DNA of 34,824 bases from an uncultured Lachnospiraceae bacterium (GTDB taxonomy: Bacteria > Bacillota > Clostridia > Lachnospirales > Lachnospiraceae): assembly GCA_930972465.1 (NCBI GenBank), contig CAKNHF010000031.1, positions 1 to 34,824 of the forward strand. The letters run 5' to 3'. Shown in pieces: positions 17,818-25,602 of the stretch. The first letter of the stretch is position 1. Each line of letters starts with the position of its first letter. The notes beneath the pieces are model-generated. The model ran no database searches. It worked only from the letters and a program-made list of their open reading frames with translations, and was not told the DNA's origin. A program made the translations under genes and the position numbers.

Positions 17818-18135
17818 ATGCCAGAATTAAAATGTACGGTACAGACCTGTGTACACAACAATCAGTTCCTGTGTGCCCTTGACCAGATCCAGGTTGGAGG
17901 GGATACGGCGAAAACAGCACAGGAGACCTGCTGTGACAGTTTTCAGGAGAGAAAAGAAGGAAGCTACAACAATGCGATGGAAATGGCTTCCGACCGTGCT
18001 TCGGTGGACTGCAAAGCGACAAAATGTATGTATAATGACAACTGTCAGTGCCACGCAGGAAAGATCAGTGTGGAGGGCGGAGACGCCCGTCAGAGCAGCG
18101 GTACAGAATGCGCGACGTTCAAGTGCTGCTGTTAA
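17818..18135 (+). CDS. Double DUF1540 protein
   Basis: 105 aa with two Cys-rich DUF1540 modules (about 5-45 and 62-105). Each begins Cys-x3-4-Cys (TVQTCVHN; CKATKCMYN), has a CxA core (LCALDQI; CHAGKI) and ends in Cys (TCCDSF; TFKCCC). The Cys pattern suggests metal binding. The family is widespread in Clostridia and uncharacterised. AGGAGGTAAC precedes ATG 17818. A terminator follows 30 nt after the stop, so it is probably a short transcript of its own or the end of the reductase transcript. Confidence 0.9.
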   Translation: MPELKCTVQTCVHNNQFLCALDQIQVGGDTAKTAQETCCDSFQERKEGSYNNAMEMASDRASVDCKATKCMYNDNCQCHAGKISVEGGDARQSSGTECATFKCCC

Positions 18136-18167
18136 CGGAAAACTTAACATTGATGATAACAGGAAAG

Positions 18168-18193
18168 ATCCGGGATTCATTTCCCGGATTTTT
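18168..18193 (+). terminator. Terminator after the DUF1540 gene
   Basis: Stem ATCCGGGA (18168-18175) / TCCCGGAT (18182-18189), loop TTCATT, then a T run to 18193. Confidence 0.85.
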
Positions 18194-18199
18194 CTTCTG

Positions 18200-18229
18200 T
18201 TGACGCGCCCCTTGTTCCGGCGTTATAAT
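18200..18229 (+). promoter_or_regulatory. Promoter of metA
   Basis: TTGACG (18200-18205), 18-nt spacer, TATAAT (18224-18229). The leader to metA is about 90 nt; I recognise no S-box (SAM) riboswitch in it. Confidence 0.7.
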
Positions 18230-18326
18230 CATATAGTCTGCACAAAAGAGGTCAGAGTTCTGTCCTCTGGAAAAATGTGTGTATATGTACGAGAAAATAC
18301 TACAGAGAAGAAAAGGAGTGGGGAAT

Positions 18327-19250
18327 ATGCCGATTCGGGTACAGAACGATCTTCCGGTGAAAGAGATACTGGAACAGGAAAATATATTTGTGATGGACGA
18401 ATACCGCGCCGCGCATCAGGATATCCGTCCGATCAGCATAGGGCTTCTCAACCTGATGCCCCTCAAAGAAGACACAGAACTTCAGATACTGCGGTCTCTG
18501 TCGAATACACCGCTGCAGGTGGACGTGACATTTGTCCGTATGACAAGTCATGTGTCGAAAAATACATCTACCAGCCATATTTATAAGTTCTATGAGGCGT
18601 TCGAGAGTATCCGGGAGAAAAAGTTTGATGGATTTATCATCACCGGAGCTCCGGTGGAACTGCTGCCGTTTGAGGACGTGGACTACTGGGAAGAGTTAAA
18701 GGAAATCATGGAGTGGACAAAGACCAATGTAACTTCCACTCTTCATCTGTGCTGGGGAGCACAGGCCGGAATCTACTATCACTACGGGATCGATAAGGTG
18801 AAGCTTCCGAGGAAGCTTTCCGGTATTTACCGGCACCGCGTGAGAAACCGCAAGATCCCGCTTGTGAGAGGCTTTGACGATGTGTTCATGGCGCCTCACT
18901 CCAGATATACGGAGATCCCTCAGGATCTTCTGGAGGCAGACGAGCGGATTACGATTCTTGCGGATTCTCTTCAGGCAGGCGTGTTCCTGTGCATGGCGGA
19001 AGAAGGCAGGCAGATCTTTGTCATGGGACATCCGGAGTATGACAGGATGACGCTGGATTCGGAATATAAGAGAGATATGGGAAAGGGACTGAATCCCCAG
19101 ATCCCGCTGAACTATTACCCGGATGACGATCCGGAGAACAAGCCGGCTCTGACCTGGAGATCTCATGCAAACAATCTCTATACGAACTGGCTGAATTATT
19201 ATGTATATCAGGTGACGCCGTATGATCTGTACGGGACGCCGTCGTTTTAA
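18327..19250 (+). CDS. metA: Homoserine O-acetyltransferase (MetA family)
   Basis: Activates homoserine for methionine synthesis. 307 aa, matching E. coli MetA (309 aa). The active site is present: C142 in LHLCWGAQAG, and H235 and E237 in GHPEYD. Residue 111 is Glu (ITGAPVE). In this family Glu111 is associated with acetyl-CoA use and Gly with succinyl-CoA, so the acetyltransferase activity is predicted. ATG 18327 has AAAAGGAG about 8 nt upstream; an earlier in-frame ATG at 18279 lacks one. The aminotransferase gene follows after 19 nt. Confidence 0.93.
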   Translation: MPIRVQNDLPVKEILEQENIFVMDEYRAAHQDIRPISIGLLNLMPLKEDTELQILRSLSNTPLQVDVTFVRMTSHVSKNTSTSHIYKFYEAFESIREKKFDGFIITGAPVELLPFEDVDYWEELKEIMEWTKTNVTSTLHLCWGAQAGIYYHYGIDKVKLPRKLSGIYRHRVRNRKIPLVRGFDDVFMAPHSRYTEIPQDLLEADERITILADSLQAGVFLCMAEEGRQIFVMGHPEYDRMTLDSEYKRDMGKGLNPQIPLNYYPDDDPENKPALTWRSHANNLYTNWLNYYVYQVTPYDLYGTPSF

Positions 19251-19269
19251 AAAGAGGAGGAGATCTGAA

Positions 19270-20442
19270 ATGGATATACATTTTTCAGATATGGTGAACA
19301 ATATTCAGCCCGGTATCTTCGGCGCGCTGAATGAGAAGAAGGAGGAACTGCTCCGTGCGGGCAGAAAAGTATACAATCTCTCTGTCGGGACGCCGGACTT
19401 TAAACCTGCGTCTCATGTGATGAAGGCGATGCAGGACGCCTGCGGAAAAGCGGAGAATTATAAGTATTCTCTTGCTGATCTTCCGGAGCTCCTGAGAGCG
19501 GTGCAGTACCGCTATGAGAAGCGGTTCGGCGTACATGTGGAGACGGATGAGATTATGTCGGTCTACGGCTCACAGGAAGCGATGGCCCATATCGGTCTGA
19601 CTCTCTGCAACCCCGGAGATCTGATCCTTGTTCCGAATCCGGGTTATCCTATGTTCGAGATGAGCGGAATTATGGCTCATGCCGAGATCGGGTATTATAC
19701 GATTGAGGAGAAGAACGGATATCTTCCGGACCTGGACAGTATCCCGAAGGAAACACTCAATAGGGCAAAATATATGATCGTATCTTATCCGCTGAATCCG
19801 GTCTGTGTCTGCGCGCCGGATGACTTTTATGAGAGACTGATTCGATTTGCGAAGGAAAACGATATTGTGATCCTCCACGATAATGCCTATTCGGATATCA
19901 CTTTTACGGAAAAGCCGGGAAGATCGTTTCTTTCCTTTGAGGGGGCGAAGGAGGTTGGCGTAGAGTTTTATTCCCTGTCAAAGTCTTATAATCTGACCGG
20001 GGCAAGAATTTCTTTTGTTGTCGGGAATAAGGAGATTGTCAGCAAATTCCGGCTGCTCCGGTCACAGATCGACTATGGCATTTTCTATCCGGTGCAGCTT
20101 GCCGCGATCGCAGCACTCACAGGCCCGGATGATTTTATCGAGGAGCAGAGACAGGAATATGGGGTCCGCAACCGTGCGCTGTGCGGCGGACTGCGCAGGA
20201 TCGGGTGGAACGTGCCGGACAGCCAGGGAACCATGTTTGTCTGGGCAAAGATCCCGGAAGGATATGAATCATCTGCTGATTTCTGTATGAAACTGATGGA
20301 GCGGACCGGCGTGATCGTGACTCCGGGCAGTGCTTTCGGAAGCAATGGCGAAGGCTATGTCAGGATGGCTCTGGTGGTGGATGAAGAGATGATCAGTGAA
20401 ATCCTTCAGGTCCTGGATGAGTCGGGGATCTTTCGGAAGTGA
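19270..20442 (+). CDS. Class I/II pyridoxal-phosphate aminotransferase
   Basis: 390 aa, fold-type I. SVGTPDFKP (38-46), the HDNAYSD motif (203-209, Asp and Tyr contacting PLP) and SLSKSYNLTGAR (235-246, PLP lysine K238) are intact, and a C-terminal Arg in GYVRMALV would bind the substrate carboxylate. It resembles aspartate, LL-diaminopimelate or aromatic aminotransferases; the substrate cannot be fixed. Close coupling to metA (19-nt gap, GAGGAGG site) suggests a role in methionine or aspartate-family metabolism, which is inference. ATG 19270 is chosen over a longer in-frame start inside metA. Confidence 0.9.
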   Translation: MDIHFSDMVNNIQPGIFGALNEKKEELLRAGRKVYNLSVGTPDFKPASHVMKAMQDACGKAENYKYSLADLPELLRAVQYRYEKRFGVHVETDEIMSVYGSQEAMAHIGLTLCNPGDLILVPNPGYPMFEMSGIMAHAEIGYYTIEEKNGYLPDLDSIPKETLNRAKYMIVSYPLNPVCVCAPDDFYERLIRFAKENDIVILHDNAYSDITFTEKPGRSFLSFEGAKEVGVEFYSLSKSYNLTGARISFVVGNKEIVSKFRLLRSQIDYGIFYPVQLAAIAALTGPDDFIEEQRQEYGVRNRALCGGLRRIGWNVPDSQGTMFVWAKIPEGYESSADFCMKLMERTGVIVTPGSAFGSNGEGYVRMALVVDEEMISEILQVLDESGIFRK

Positions 20443-20524
20443 ACGGATTCTGCCGCAGCAGAAGAAGTGAGCTGTCTGCTTTAATTTCATTACGCGGAAA
20501 ATATTTGCAAGAGAGGGTTTACAT

Positions 20525-21553
20525 ATGGATTATCAGGAAGTGATCAGAAACGCAAGGGGCAATATCGGGCCTTACTGCAAGGCCTGTCCGGTCTGCAACG
20601 GTATCGCCTGCGGCAGCACCATGCCGGGACCGGGAGCAAAAGGAACCGGGAAGCTGGCCATGCGCAACTATGAGAAGTGGCAGGAGATACGCATCAATAT
20701 GGATACGATCTGTGAACAGAGACCGATCTGCACTCAGACAGAATTATTCGGAAAAACGTTTTCGTATCCGTTTTTTGCAGGACCGGTAGGAGCTGTAAAG
20801 CTTCACTATGGGGAAAAGTATACGGATCAGGAGTATAATGAGATCCTTCTCCGGGGATGCGCGGAGAAAGGAATTGCCGCGTTCACAGGGGACGGTACAG
20901 ACTACAATGTGATGATCGAGGCAACAGACGCTATCGGAAAGCTGGGGGGAATGGGGATCCCTACGGTAAAGCCATGGGATATGGATACGATCCGGGAGAA
21001 GATGGAGCTGGTGAAGAAGTCGGGAGCTTTTGCGGTAGCTATGGATATCGATGCCGCAGGGCTTCCTTTTCTCCAGAACCTGAACCCGCCTGCCGGAAGC
21101 AAATCGGTGGAGGAACTCCGTGAGATTGTGAAGATGGCGGAGATCCCCTTCATCCTGAAAGGAATCATGACTCCGAGAGGAGCAGAAAAAGCATTGAAAG
21201 CCGGTGTGCAGGGGATTGTTGTGTCCAATCACGGAGGCCGTGTTCTGGATCAGTGTCCTGCGTCTGCAGAAGTTCTGCCTTCCATCGTAAAGGCGGTAAG
21301 AGGACAGATGAAAGTGTTTGTGGACGGCGGAATCCGGACAGGGATCGATGTGTTCAAGGCGCTTGCAATGGGGGCAGATGCGGTCCTTATCGCCAGACCG
21401 TTTGTGACAGCGGTTTACGGCGGACAGGAAGAAGGCGTGGCAGCTTATGTGGATAAGATCGGCGCGGAGCTGAAAGACACGATGATGATGTGCGGAGCGT
21501 CGTCCGTGGAGGAGATCACGGATGAGATGATTTGGAAGGAGCGGACAATATGA
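20525..21553 (+). CDS. FMN-dependent alpha-hydroxy-acid oxidase family protein
   Basis: 342 aa TIM barrel. The FMN/active-site residues of the glycolate/lactate oxidase family are seen: K212 (LKGI), H236 and R239 (SNHGGR), and the phosphate site DGGIRTG (267-273) followed by GADAVLIARP. It also has an N-terminal C-x2-C-x2-C-x4-C cluster (C18, C21, C24, C29) that classical oxidases lack and that may bind a metal or Fe-S centre. Lactate oxidase, lactate dehydrogenase or isopentenyl-PP isomerase type 2-like activity are all possible. AGAGAGGG precedes ATG 20525. Its end overlaps the dUTPase start (ATGA-type overlap). Confidence 0.88.
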   Translation: MDYQEVIRNARGNIGPYCKACPVCNGIACGSTMPGPGAKGTGKLAMRNYEKWQEIRINMDTICEQRPICTQTELFGKTFSYPFFAGPVGAVKLHYGEKYTDQEYNEILLRGCAEKGIAAFTGDGTDYNVMIEATDAIGKLGGMGIPTVKPWDMDTIREKMELVKKSGAFAVAMDIDAAGLPFLQNLNPPAGSKSVEELREIVKMAEIPFILKGIMTPRGAEKALKAGVQGIVVSNHGGRVLDQCPASAEVLPSIVKAVRGQMKVFVDGGIRTGIDVFKALAMGADAVLIARPFVTAVYGGQEEGVAAYVDKIGAELKDTMMMCGASSVEEITDEMIWKERTI

Positions 21554-22062
21554 ACAGGATTGCAAAATTTGAAAAAGTAAGTCTGGAGCAGTTCCGGGAA
21601 GGCTGGACAGACACCTTCGGTCCGGCTGATGAGGGCGTGATAGAGGGCATCTACGGGCAGATCCGCCTTCCGGAGAGAGCGACGGCGGGAAGCGCAGGGT
21701 ATGATTTTTTTGCTCCGGCAGACTTCGTGCTGGAGCCGGGAGAAACAGTGAAAATTCCGACCGGCATCCGGGTCTGGATGGAACCGGAGTGGGTGCTGAA
21801 ATGCTATCCGAGGAGCGGACTCGGGTTCAAGTACAGACTTCAGCTCAACAATACGGTGGGGATTATCGACAGCGATTACTATTATTCTGACAATGAAGGA
21901 CATATCTTCGCCAAGCTGACGAATGATACAAAGGAAGGAAAGACTGTGGAGATCGCCGCCGGATCCGGTTTCATGCAGGGAATCTTCGTGGAGTACGGAA
22001 TCACTCTGGATGACGATGCAACGGAGATACGCAACGGGGGCTTCGGAAGCACCACCAAATAG
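21550..22062 (+). CDS. dut: Deoxyuridine triphosphatase (dUTP diphosphatase)
   Basis: Hydrolyses dUTP to dUMP and PPi, keeping uracil out of DNA and feeding dTMP synthesis. 170 aa with the trimeric dUTPase motifs in order: I AGYDFFA (49-55), II PRSGLGFK (87-94), III NTVGIIDSDYYY (101-112), a degenerate IV near Q143, and V RNGGFGSTTK (161-170). About 35 residues precede motif I, longer than in E. coli. ATG 21550 overlaps the previous stop and has GGAAGGAG 7 nt upstream; a TTG at 21532 is less likely. Motif IV is unusual (GSGFMQGIF), but catalytic D107 and the Phe of motif V are kept. Confidence 0.9.
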   Translation: MNRIAKFEKVSLEQFREGWTDTFGPADEGVIEGIYGQIRLPERATAGSAGYDFFAPADFVLEPGETVKIPTGIRVWMEPEWVLKCYPRSGLGFKYRLQLNNTVGIIDSDYYYSDNEGHIFAKLTNDTKEGKTVEIAAGSGFMQGIFVEYGITLDDDATEIRNGGFGSTTK

Positions 22063-22071
22063 AAGCCTTAC

Positions 22072-22103
22072 AAAAACGTAAGCGTATTTAAGAAAAACGT
22101 AAG
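22072..22103 (+). repeat. Two AAAAACGTAAG direct repeats spaced 21 nt
   Basis: Exact 11-bp copies at 22072-22082 and 22093-22103, starting 21 nt apart, i.e. two helical turns. They lie just upstream of a 32-aa ORF and the transglycosylase gene. This could be a protein-binding operator; no known box is recognised. Confidence 0.6.
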
Positions 22104-22111
22104 GAAATAAT

Positions 22112-22210
22112 ATGGAAGAATACAGATACGTTTTCTATACTGTAGATGGAAGGCGGGAGTATACCGGCTCCCGGAAACGACTGTCGGATAAAATGCGAAA
22201 GGCAGGGTGA
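22112..22210 (+). CDS. Possible 32-aa basic, Tyr-rich small protein
   Basis: ATG 22112 has AAGGAA 6 nt upstream, and the frame is open to TGA 22208-22210. That ends 6 nt before the transglycosylase ATG. The product begins MEEYRYVFYTVDGRREY and ends in a Lys/Arg-rich stretch. It may be a real small gene or a translated leader of the next gene. No homology is claimed. Confidence 0.4.
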   Translation: MEEYRYVFYTVDGRREYTGSRKRLSDKMRKAG

Positions 22211-22216
22211 AACAGT

Positions 22217-22879
22217 ATGAAATGGATAAAACGGCTGTGTTCTTTCATTTTTTTATGCGTTCTGATCGCAGGAGGAATTCTGACGTATCAGGGGTACAAA
22301 GGCTATCGGGAGGCACTTGCAGAAAAAAGTGTGGAAGAGATGACTGCGGAAATTGAATCTATCGACAACTATACCACGCTGGACCAGCTTCCCCGGACCT
22401 ATATCGATGCGGTTCTTGCCGTGGAAGACAAACGGTTCTATCGGCATCCCGGCATCGATCCTGCTGCCATAGGAAGAGCGCTGGTCAACGATATCCGTGC
22501 AGGGGCCTATGTGGAAGGCGGGAGCACGATTACACAGCAGCTTGCGAAGAATCAGTTCTTTACACAGGATAAGAAGATCGTGCGGAAGATCTCGGAGATG
22601 TTCATGGCGTTTCGGATTGAGTCCGTCCTGGATAAGGATAAGATTCTGGAGCTCTATGTGAACTCTATTTTCTTTGGAAACGGATACTACTGCGTGGCAG
22701 ATGCTTCGGAGGGATATTTCGGAAAAAAGCCATCGGAGATGGATTTTGACGAATGCACCCTTCTCGCGGGAATCCCCAACGCACCAAGCAATTATAATCC
22801 GGAGGCCAGCCCGGAGCTGGCGAGACAGCGGCAGGCCCAGGTGCTGGAGAAAATGAAAAGAGCAGGATATCTGAAGTGA
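22217..22879 (+). CDS. Monofunctional peptidoglycan glycosyltransferase (GT51)
   Basis: Polymerises lipid II glycan strands at the outer face of the membrane. 220 aa: an N-terminal anchor (about 5-26), then a GT51 domain with all motifs: EDKRFYRHPGID (70-81, catalytic E70), GGSTITQQLAKN (101-112), RKISEMFMAFRIE (123-135) and KILELYVNSIFFGNGY (142-157, E145). No transpeptidase domain follows, so it is of the MtgA type. The next promoter region starts about 30 nt after its stop. Confidence 0.93.
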   Translation: MKWIKRLCSFIFLCVLIAGGILTYQGYKGYREALAEKSVEEMTAEIESIDNYTTLDQLPRTYIDAVLAVEDKRFYRHPGIDPAAIGRALVNDIRAGAYVEGGSTITQQLAKNQFFTQDKKIVRKISEMFMAFRIESVLDKDKILELYVNSIFFGNGYYCVADASEGYFGKKPSEMDFDECTLLAGIPNAPSNYNPEASPELARQRQAQVLEKMKRAGYLK

Positions 22880-22907
22880 AGACAGAGCGGATCCGAATAA
22901 TACCGAA

Positions 22908-22937
22908 GGATATTTTAGCCGTCCGGGATACATATTT
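22908..22937 (+). promoter_or_regulatory. Possible sigma-F/sigma-G promoter for the spore gene
   Basis: GGATA (22908-22912), 18-nt spacer, CATATTT (22931-22937). This is close to the forespore consensus (GHATR, 17-18, CATNNTA), with the last -10 base off. It lies about 80 nt before the spoVAF-like start. Pattern match only. Confidence 0.35.
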
Positions 22938-23018
22938 TCACGATCAGAGGGGAACATAACCATAGAACTGCATTGACAGGCCATCATGCCCTTGCGGCGG
23001 AAAAGGGGAACAGATTCT

Positions 23019-24386
23019 ATGGTAGAAAAAAATGAAAAAAAGATCAGTGCTTCTTTTGAAGAAAATATCACATATATGAACCAGATCCTTCCGGTGAAGG
23101 AAAGCTTTGACATCATACGGAGAGAGATCGAGATCGGAGGAAAGGAATCCGTGTTCTATTACATTGACGGCTTTATCAAGGACGAGGCAATGCTGAAGAT
23201 CATGGATTCCTTTCTGTCGGTCACCGAAGAGGATATGCCGGAAGACGCGGATGGGTTTGCAAAAAAACATGTGCCCTATGTGGAGGTAGATATTCTTGAG
23301 AATTTTGACCAGGTGCTCAGAAATGTACTGTCCGGAACTGCAGTCCTGTTTATAGACGGATACAGCGACTGTATCTCAATCGACTGCAGAACCTATCCGG
23401 CGAGAAGCGTGGATGAACCGGATAAAGACAAATCGCTTCGAGGCTCAAGGGATGGGTTTGTGGAGACCATTGTGTTCAATACTGCACTGATCCGGCGGAG
23501 AATCCGGGACCCACATCTTGTCATGGAGATGACCGAGGCGGGCCAGGCATCCCGGACGGATATCGCACTGTGCTATATGAGCGACCGTGTAGACCGGGAA
23601 CTGCTGGATAATCTGAAGAAACGGATCGAGAGCCTGAATATCGGGGATCTGCGGATGAACCAGCAGAGTCTGGCAGAAGCTCTGTTCAAAAGAAAATGGT
23701 TCAATCCTTTTCCGAAATTCAAATATACGGAGCGCCCAGACACCGCGGCCGCCTGTGTGCTGGAGGGAAAAGTGATCATACTGGTGGACAACTCCCCCTC
23801 TGCCATGATTCTGCCCACTTCGATACTGGATATGATTGAGGAGGCAAACGACTATTATTTTCCTACGCTCACGGGAGTTTATCTGAAAGTCACACGAACC
23901 CTGATTACCATTGCCACTGTATTTTTTACTCCGCTGTACCTGCTTTTTATGCAGAACCAGCAGTGGCTTCCGGAGGCGTTTGAGTTTGTCGCAGTGCGGG
24001 ATACGGTGAATATCCCCCTGATTTTCCAGTTTCTTCTTCTTGAGCTTTCCATCGACGGACTGAGGCTGGCGGCCATGAACACCCCCACCATGCTGAGCAC
24101 ACCGCTCAGTGTGATCGCAGGTATTGTCATGGGTGAGTTTTCTGTTCAGTCAGGGTGGTTCAATTCAGAGGTCATGCTGTACATGGCGTTTGTAGCAGTG
24201 GCAAACTATACGCAGCCGAACTTTGAACTTGGCTATGCGCTGAAATTCATGCGTCTGATGCTCCTTATCCTGACAGCGGCATTCAATCTGTACGGATTTA
24301 TTATCGGATGCATCCTTGTTCTGTGTTTCCTTATATTTAACAAGACTCTTTCGGGCAGAAACTATCTGAATATAAAGCTCAATTAA
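23019..24386 (+). CDS. GerA-family spore membrane protein, SpoVAF-like
   Basis: 455 aa. The N-terminal hydrophilic half (about 1-255) contains the GerA/SpoVAF signature with VETIVFNTALIRRRIRDP. The C-terminal half (about 290-445) has about five membrane segments, e.g. LITIATVFFTPLYLLFM and MLLILTAAFNLYGFIIGCIL. GerA A-subunits form nutrient germinant receptors in the spore inner membrane; SpoVAF associates with the SpoVA channel. No SpoVA, GerB or GerC genes lie here, so it is an orphan. ATG 23019 has AAAAGGGGAA 8 nt upstream; an earlier in-frame ATG at 22986 does not. Confidence 0.85.
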   Translation: MVEKNEKKISASFEENITYMNQILPVKESFDIIRREIEIGGKESVFYYIDGFIKDEAMLKIMDSFLSVTEEDMPEDADGFAKKHVPYVEVDILENFDQVLRNVLSGTAVLFIDGYSDCISIDCRTYPARSVDEPDKDKSLRGSRDGFVETIVFNTALIRRRIRDPHLVMEMTEAGQASRTDIALCYMSDRVDRELLDNLKKRIESLNIGDLRMNQQSLAEALFKRKWFNPFPKFKYTERPDTAAACVLEGKVIILVDNSPSAMILPTSILDMIEEANDYYFPTLTGVYLKVTRTLITIATVFFTPLYLLFMQNQQWLPEAFEFVAVRDTVNIPLIFQFLLLELSIDGLRLAAMNTPTMLSTPLSVIAGIVMGEFSVQSGWFNSEVMLYMAFVAVANYTQPNFELGYALKFMRLMLLILTAAFNLYGFIIGCILVLCFLIFNKTLSGRNYLNIKLN

Positions 24387-24401
24387 AACAGTGAAAATAT
24401 T

Positions 24402-24430
24402 TTGATTAAAAGAACAAAAAATGGTATGAT
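24402..24430 (+). promoter_or_regulatory. Promoter of the degV gene
   Basis: TTGATT (24402-24407), 17-nt spacer, TATGAT (24425-24430), about 62 nt before the start codon. Confidence 0.75.
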
Positions 24431-24492
24431 AGACGAAGATAAAGTTCGTCGTTGCTAAGCGGACAAATACAGATCCAGGAGGATACAGAAGA

Positions 24493-25356
24493 ATGAGAGA
24501 TTTTGTAATCACAGTGAACAGTACGGTGGATCTTCCCAGAGAGTGGCTGGAGGAACGCCATGTTCCCGTATTTCCGTTAAAATATACAATTGACGGGGAA
24601 ACGTACACTGATATGTACGGTCTGTCGGCAAAGGAATTCTTTGACAAACTGAGAGAGGGGCATATGTCTGTCACTTCTCAGATCAATCCGGAAGAAGCGG
24701 TGCAGATGATGGAGCCCTATGTAAAGGAAGGGAAGGATATTCTCCATCTTGGATTTTCCTCGGGCCTGAGCGGAACGCTGAACAGCATGAGGCTGGCGGC
24801 GGAAGAACTGTCGGAGAAATATCCGGAGGCCAAGATTATTGTTATCGATACCCTCTGTGCATGCCTGGGCGAAGGACTCCTCCTCTACAAGACTCTCCAG
24901 CTTAAGGAACAGGGAAAGACGATTGATGAGATCGCAGCCTGGGCAGAGGAGAACAAACTTCATATCTGTCATGACGTTACAGTGGACGATCTGAACCACC
25001 TCCACAGAGGAGGACGTGTATCCAAGACAACGGCAGTCCTGGGCACGCTGGTTCAGATCAAGCCGATCATACATATGGACGACAATGGGAAACTCCAGGT
25101 GATCGGAAAAGAGCGGGGGCGCAAAAAATCCCTGAACAGGATCGTCGACATGGCGGTGGAACAGTCAAAGGGCTGGGATAACGACATTATCATGATCACG
25201 CACGGCGATTGTATTGAGGATGCAGAATATGTGGCAAAACTGGTACGGGAGAAGATGGGGATAGACAATATCCTTATCAATAATATCGGGACTGTGATCG
25301 GAAGCCATACGGGACCGGGAGTCGTGGCCGTATTCTGTATGGGAAATAAAAGGTAA
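24493..25356 (+). CDS. DegV family (FakB-type) fatty-acid-binding protein
   Basis: 287 aa, two-domain DegV fold. MRDFVITVNSTVDLP opens the family (normally D-S-T/S-D-L/P). The conserved SVTSQINPEE, LGFSSGLSGTLNS and HRGGRVSKTTAVLG motifs hold the bound fatty-acid carboxylate. In Staphylococcus, FakB proteins present fatty acids to the kinase FakA; no fakA is nearby. The second residue of the usual D-S motif reads N-S here (VNSTVD). It is transcribed from its own promoter and ends only 10 nt before the infC promoter. Confidence 0.9.
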   Translation: MRDFVITVNSTVDLPREWLEERHVPVFPLKYTIDGETYTDMYGLSAKEFFDKLREGHMSVTSQINPEEAVQMMEPYVKEGKDILHLGFSSGLSGTLNSMRLAAEELSEKYPEAKIIVIDTLCACLGEGLLLYKTLQLKEQGKTIDEIAAWAEENKLHICHDVTVDDLNHLHRGGRVSKTTAVLGTLVQIKPIIHMDDNGKLQVIGKERGRKKSLNRIVDMAVEQSKGWDNDIIMITHGDCIEDAEYVAKLVREKMGIDNILINNIGTVIGSHTGPGVVAVFCMGNKR

Positions 25357-25365
25357 AGAAAAGTG

Positions 25366-25394
25366 TTGACACGGGAGAGTGGATGTGGTAGATT
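25366..25394 (+). promoter_or_regulatory. Promoter of infC-rpmI-rplT
   Basis: TTGACA (25366-25371), 17-nt spacer, TAGATT (25389-25394). The predicted start is near 25401, giving a 200-nt structured leader. Confidence 0.85.
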
Positions 25395-25400
25395 AATACT

Positions 25401-25602
25401 TGCGTTAAGCAAAAAACAAAGTAGAGTATCCACTCTCACCGCAGCACGATCGGGTGACTGTCGGTCTGATATTGATTTGTAAGCTTCCTTTGTAAGCGGG
25501 AAGGCTTTATTGATTGTCGGGTGGATATGATATTCACTCGTTTTTTTGTGTTTTCGCGGGGAAGAACCTGAATGGAAATTCATTTGACGGAGGTATACGA
25601 CA
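25401..25602 (+). promoter_or_regulatory. infC operon leader with attenuator (L20-leader type)
   Basis: The 200-nt leader holds a terminator: CGGGTG (25518-25523) / CACTCG (25535-25540) followed by seven T (25541-25547). TATCCACTC (25427-25435) can pair with GGGTGGATA (25519-25527) and would block it as an antiterminator. A further hairpin, AAGCTTCC / GGAAGGCTT, lies between. This position and layout match the L20-type autogenous leader of infC-rpmI-rplT in Firmicutes, where r-protein L20 binds to favour termination. The family is established; the pairing scheme here is inferred by eye. Confidence 0.75.

Noticed and set aside
18236-18326. SAM riboswitch in the metA leader
   Set aside because: The leader is only about 90 nt, has just a small hairpin, and shows no S-box core or terminator.
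22253-23116. 287-aa minus-strand ORF
   Set aside because: It is opposite the GT51 gene and the spoVAF-like start, both with strong family motifs; the reverse frame has no recognisable domain.
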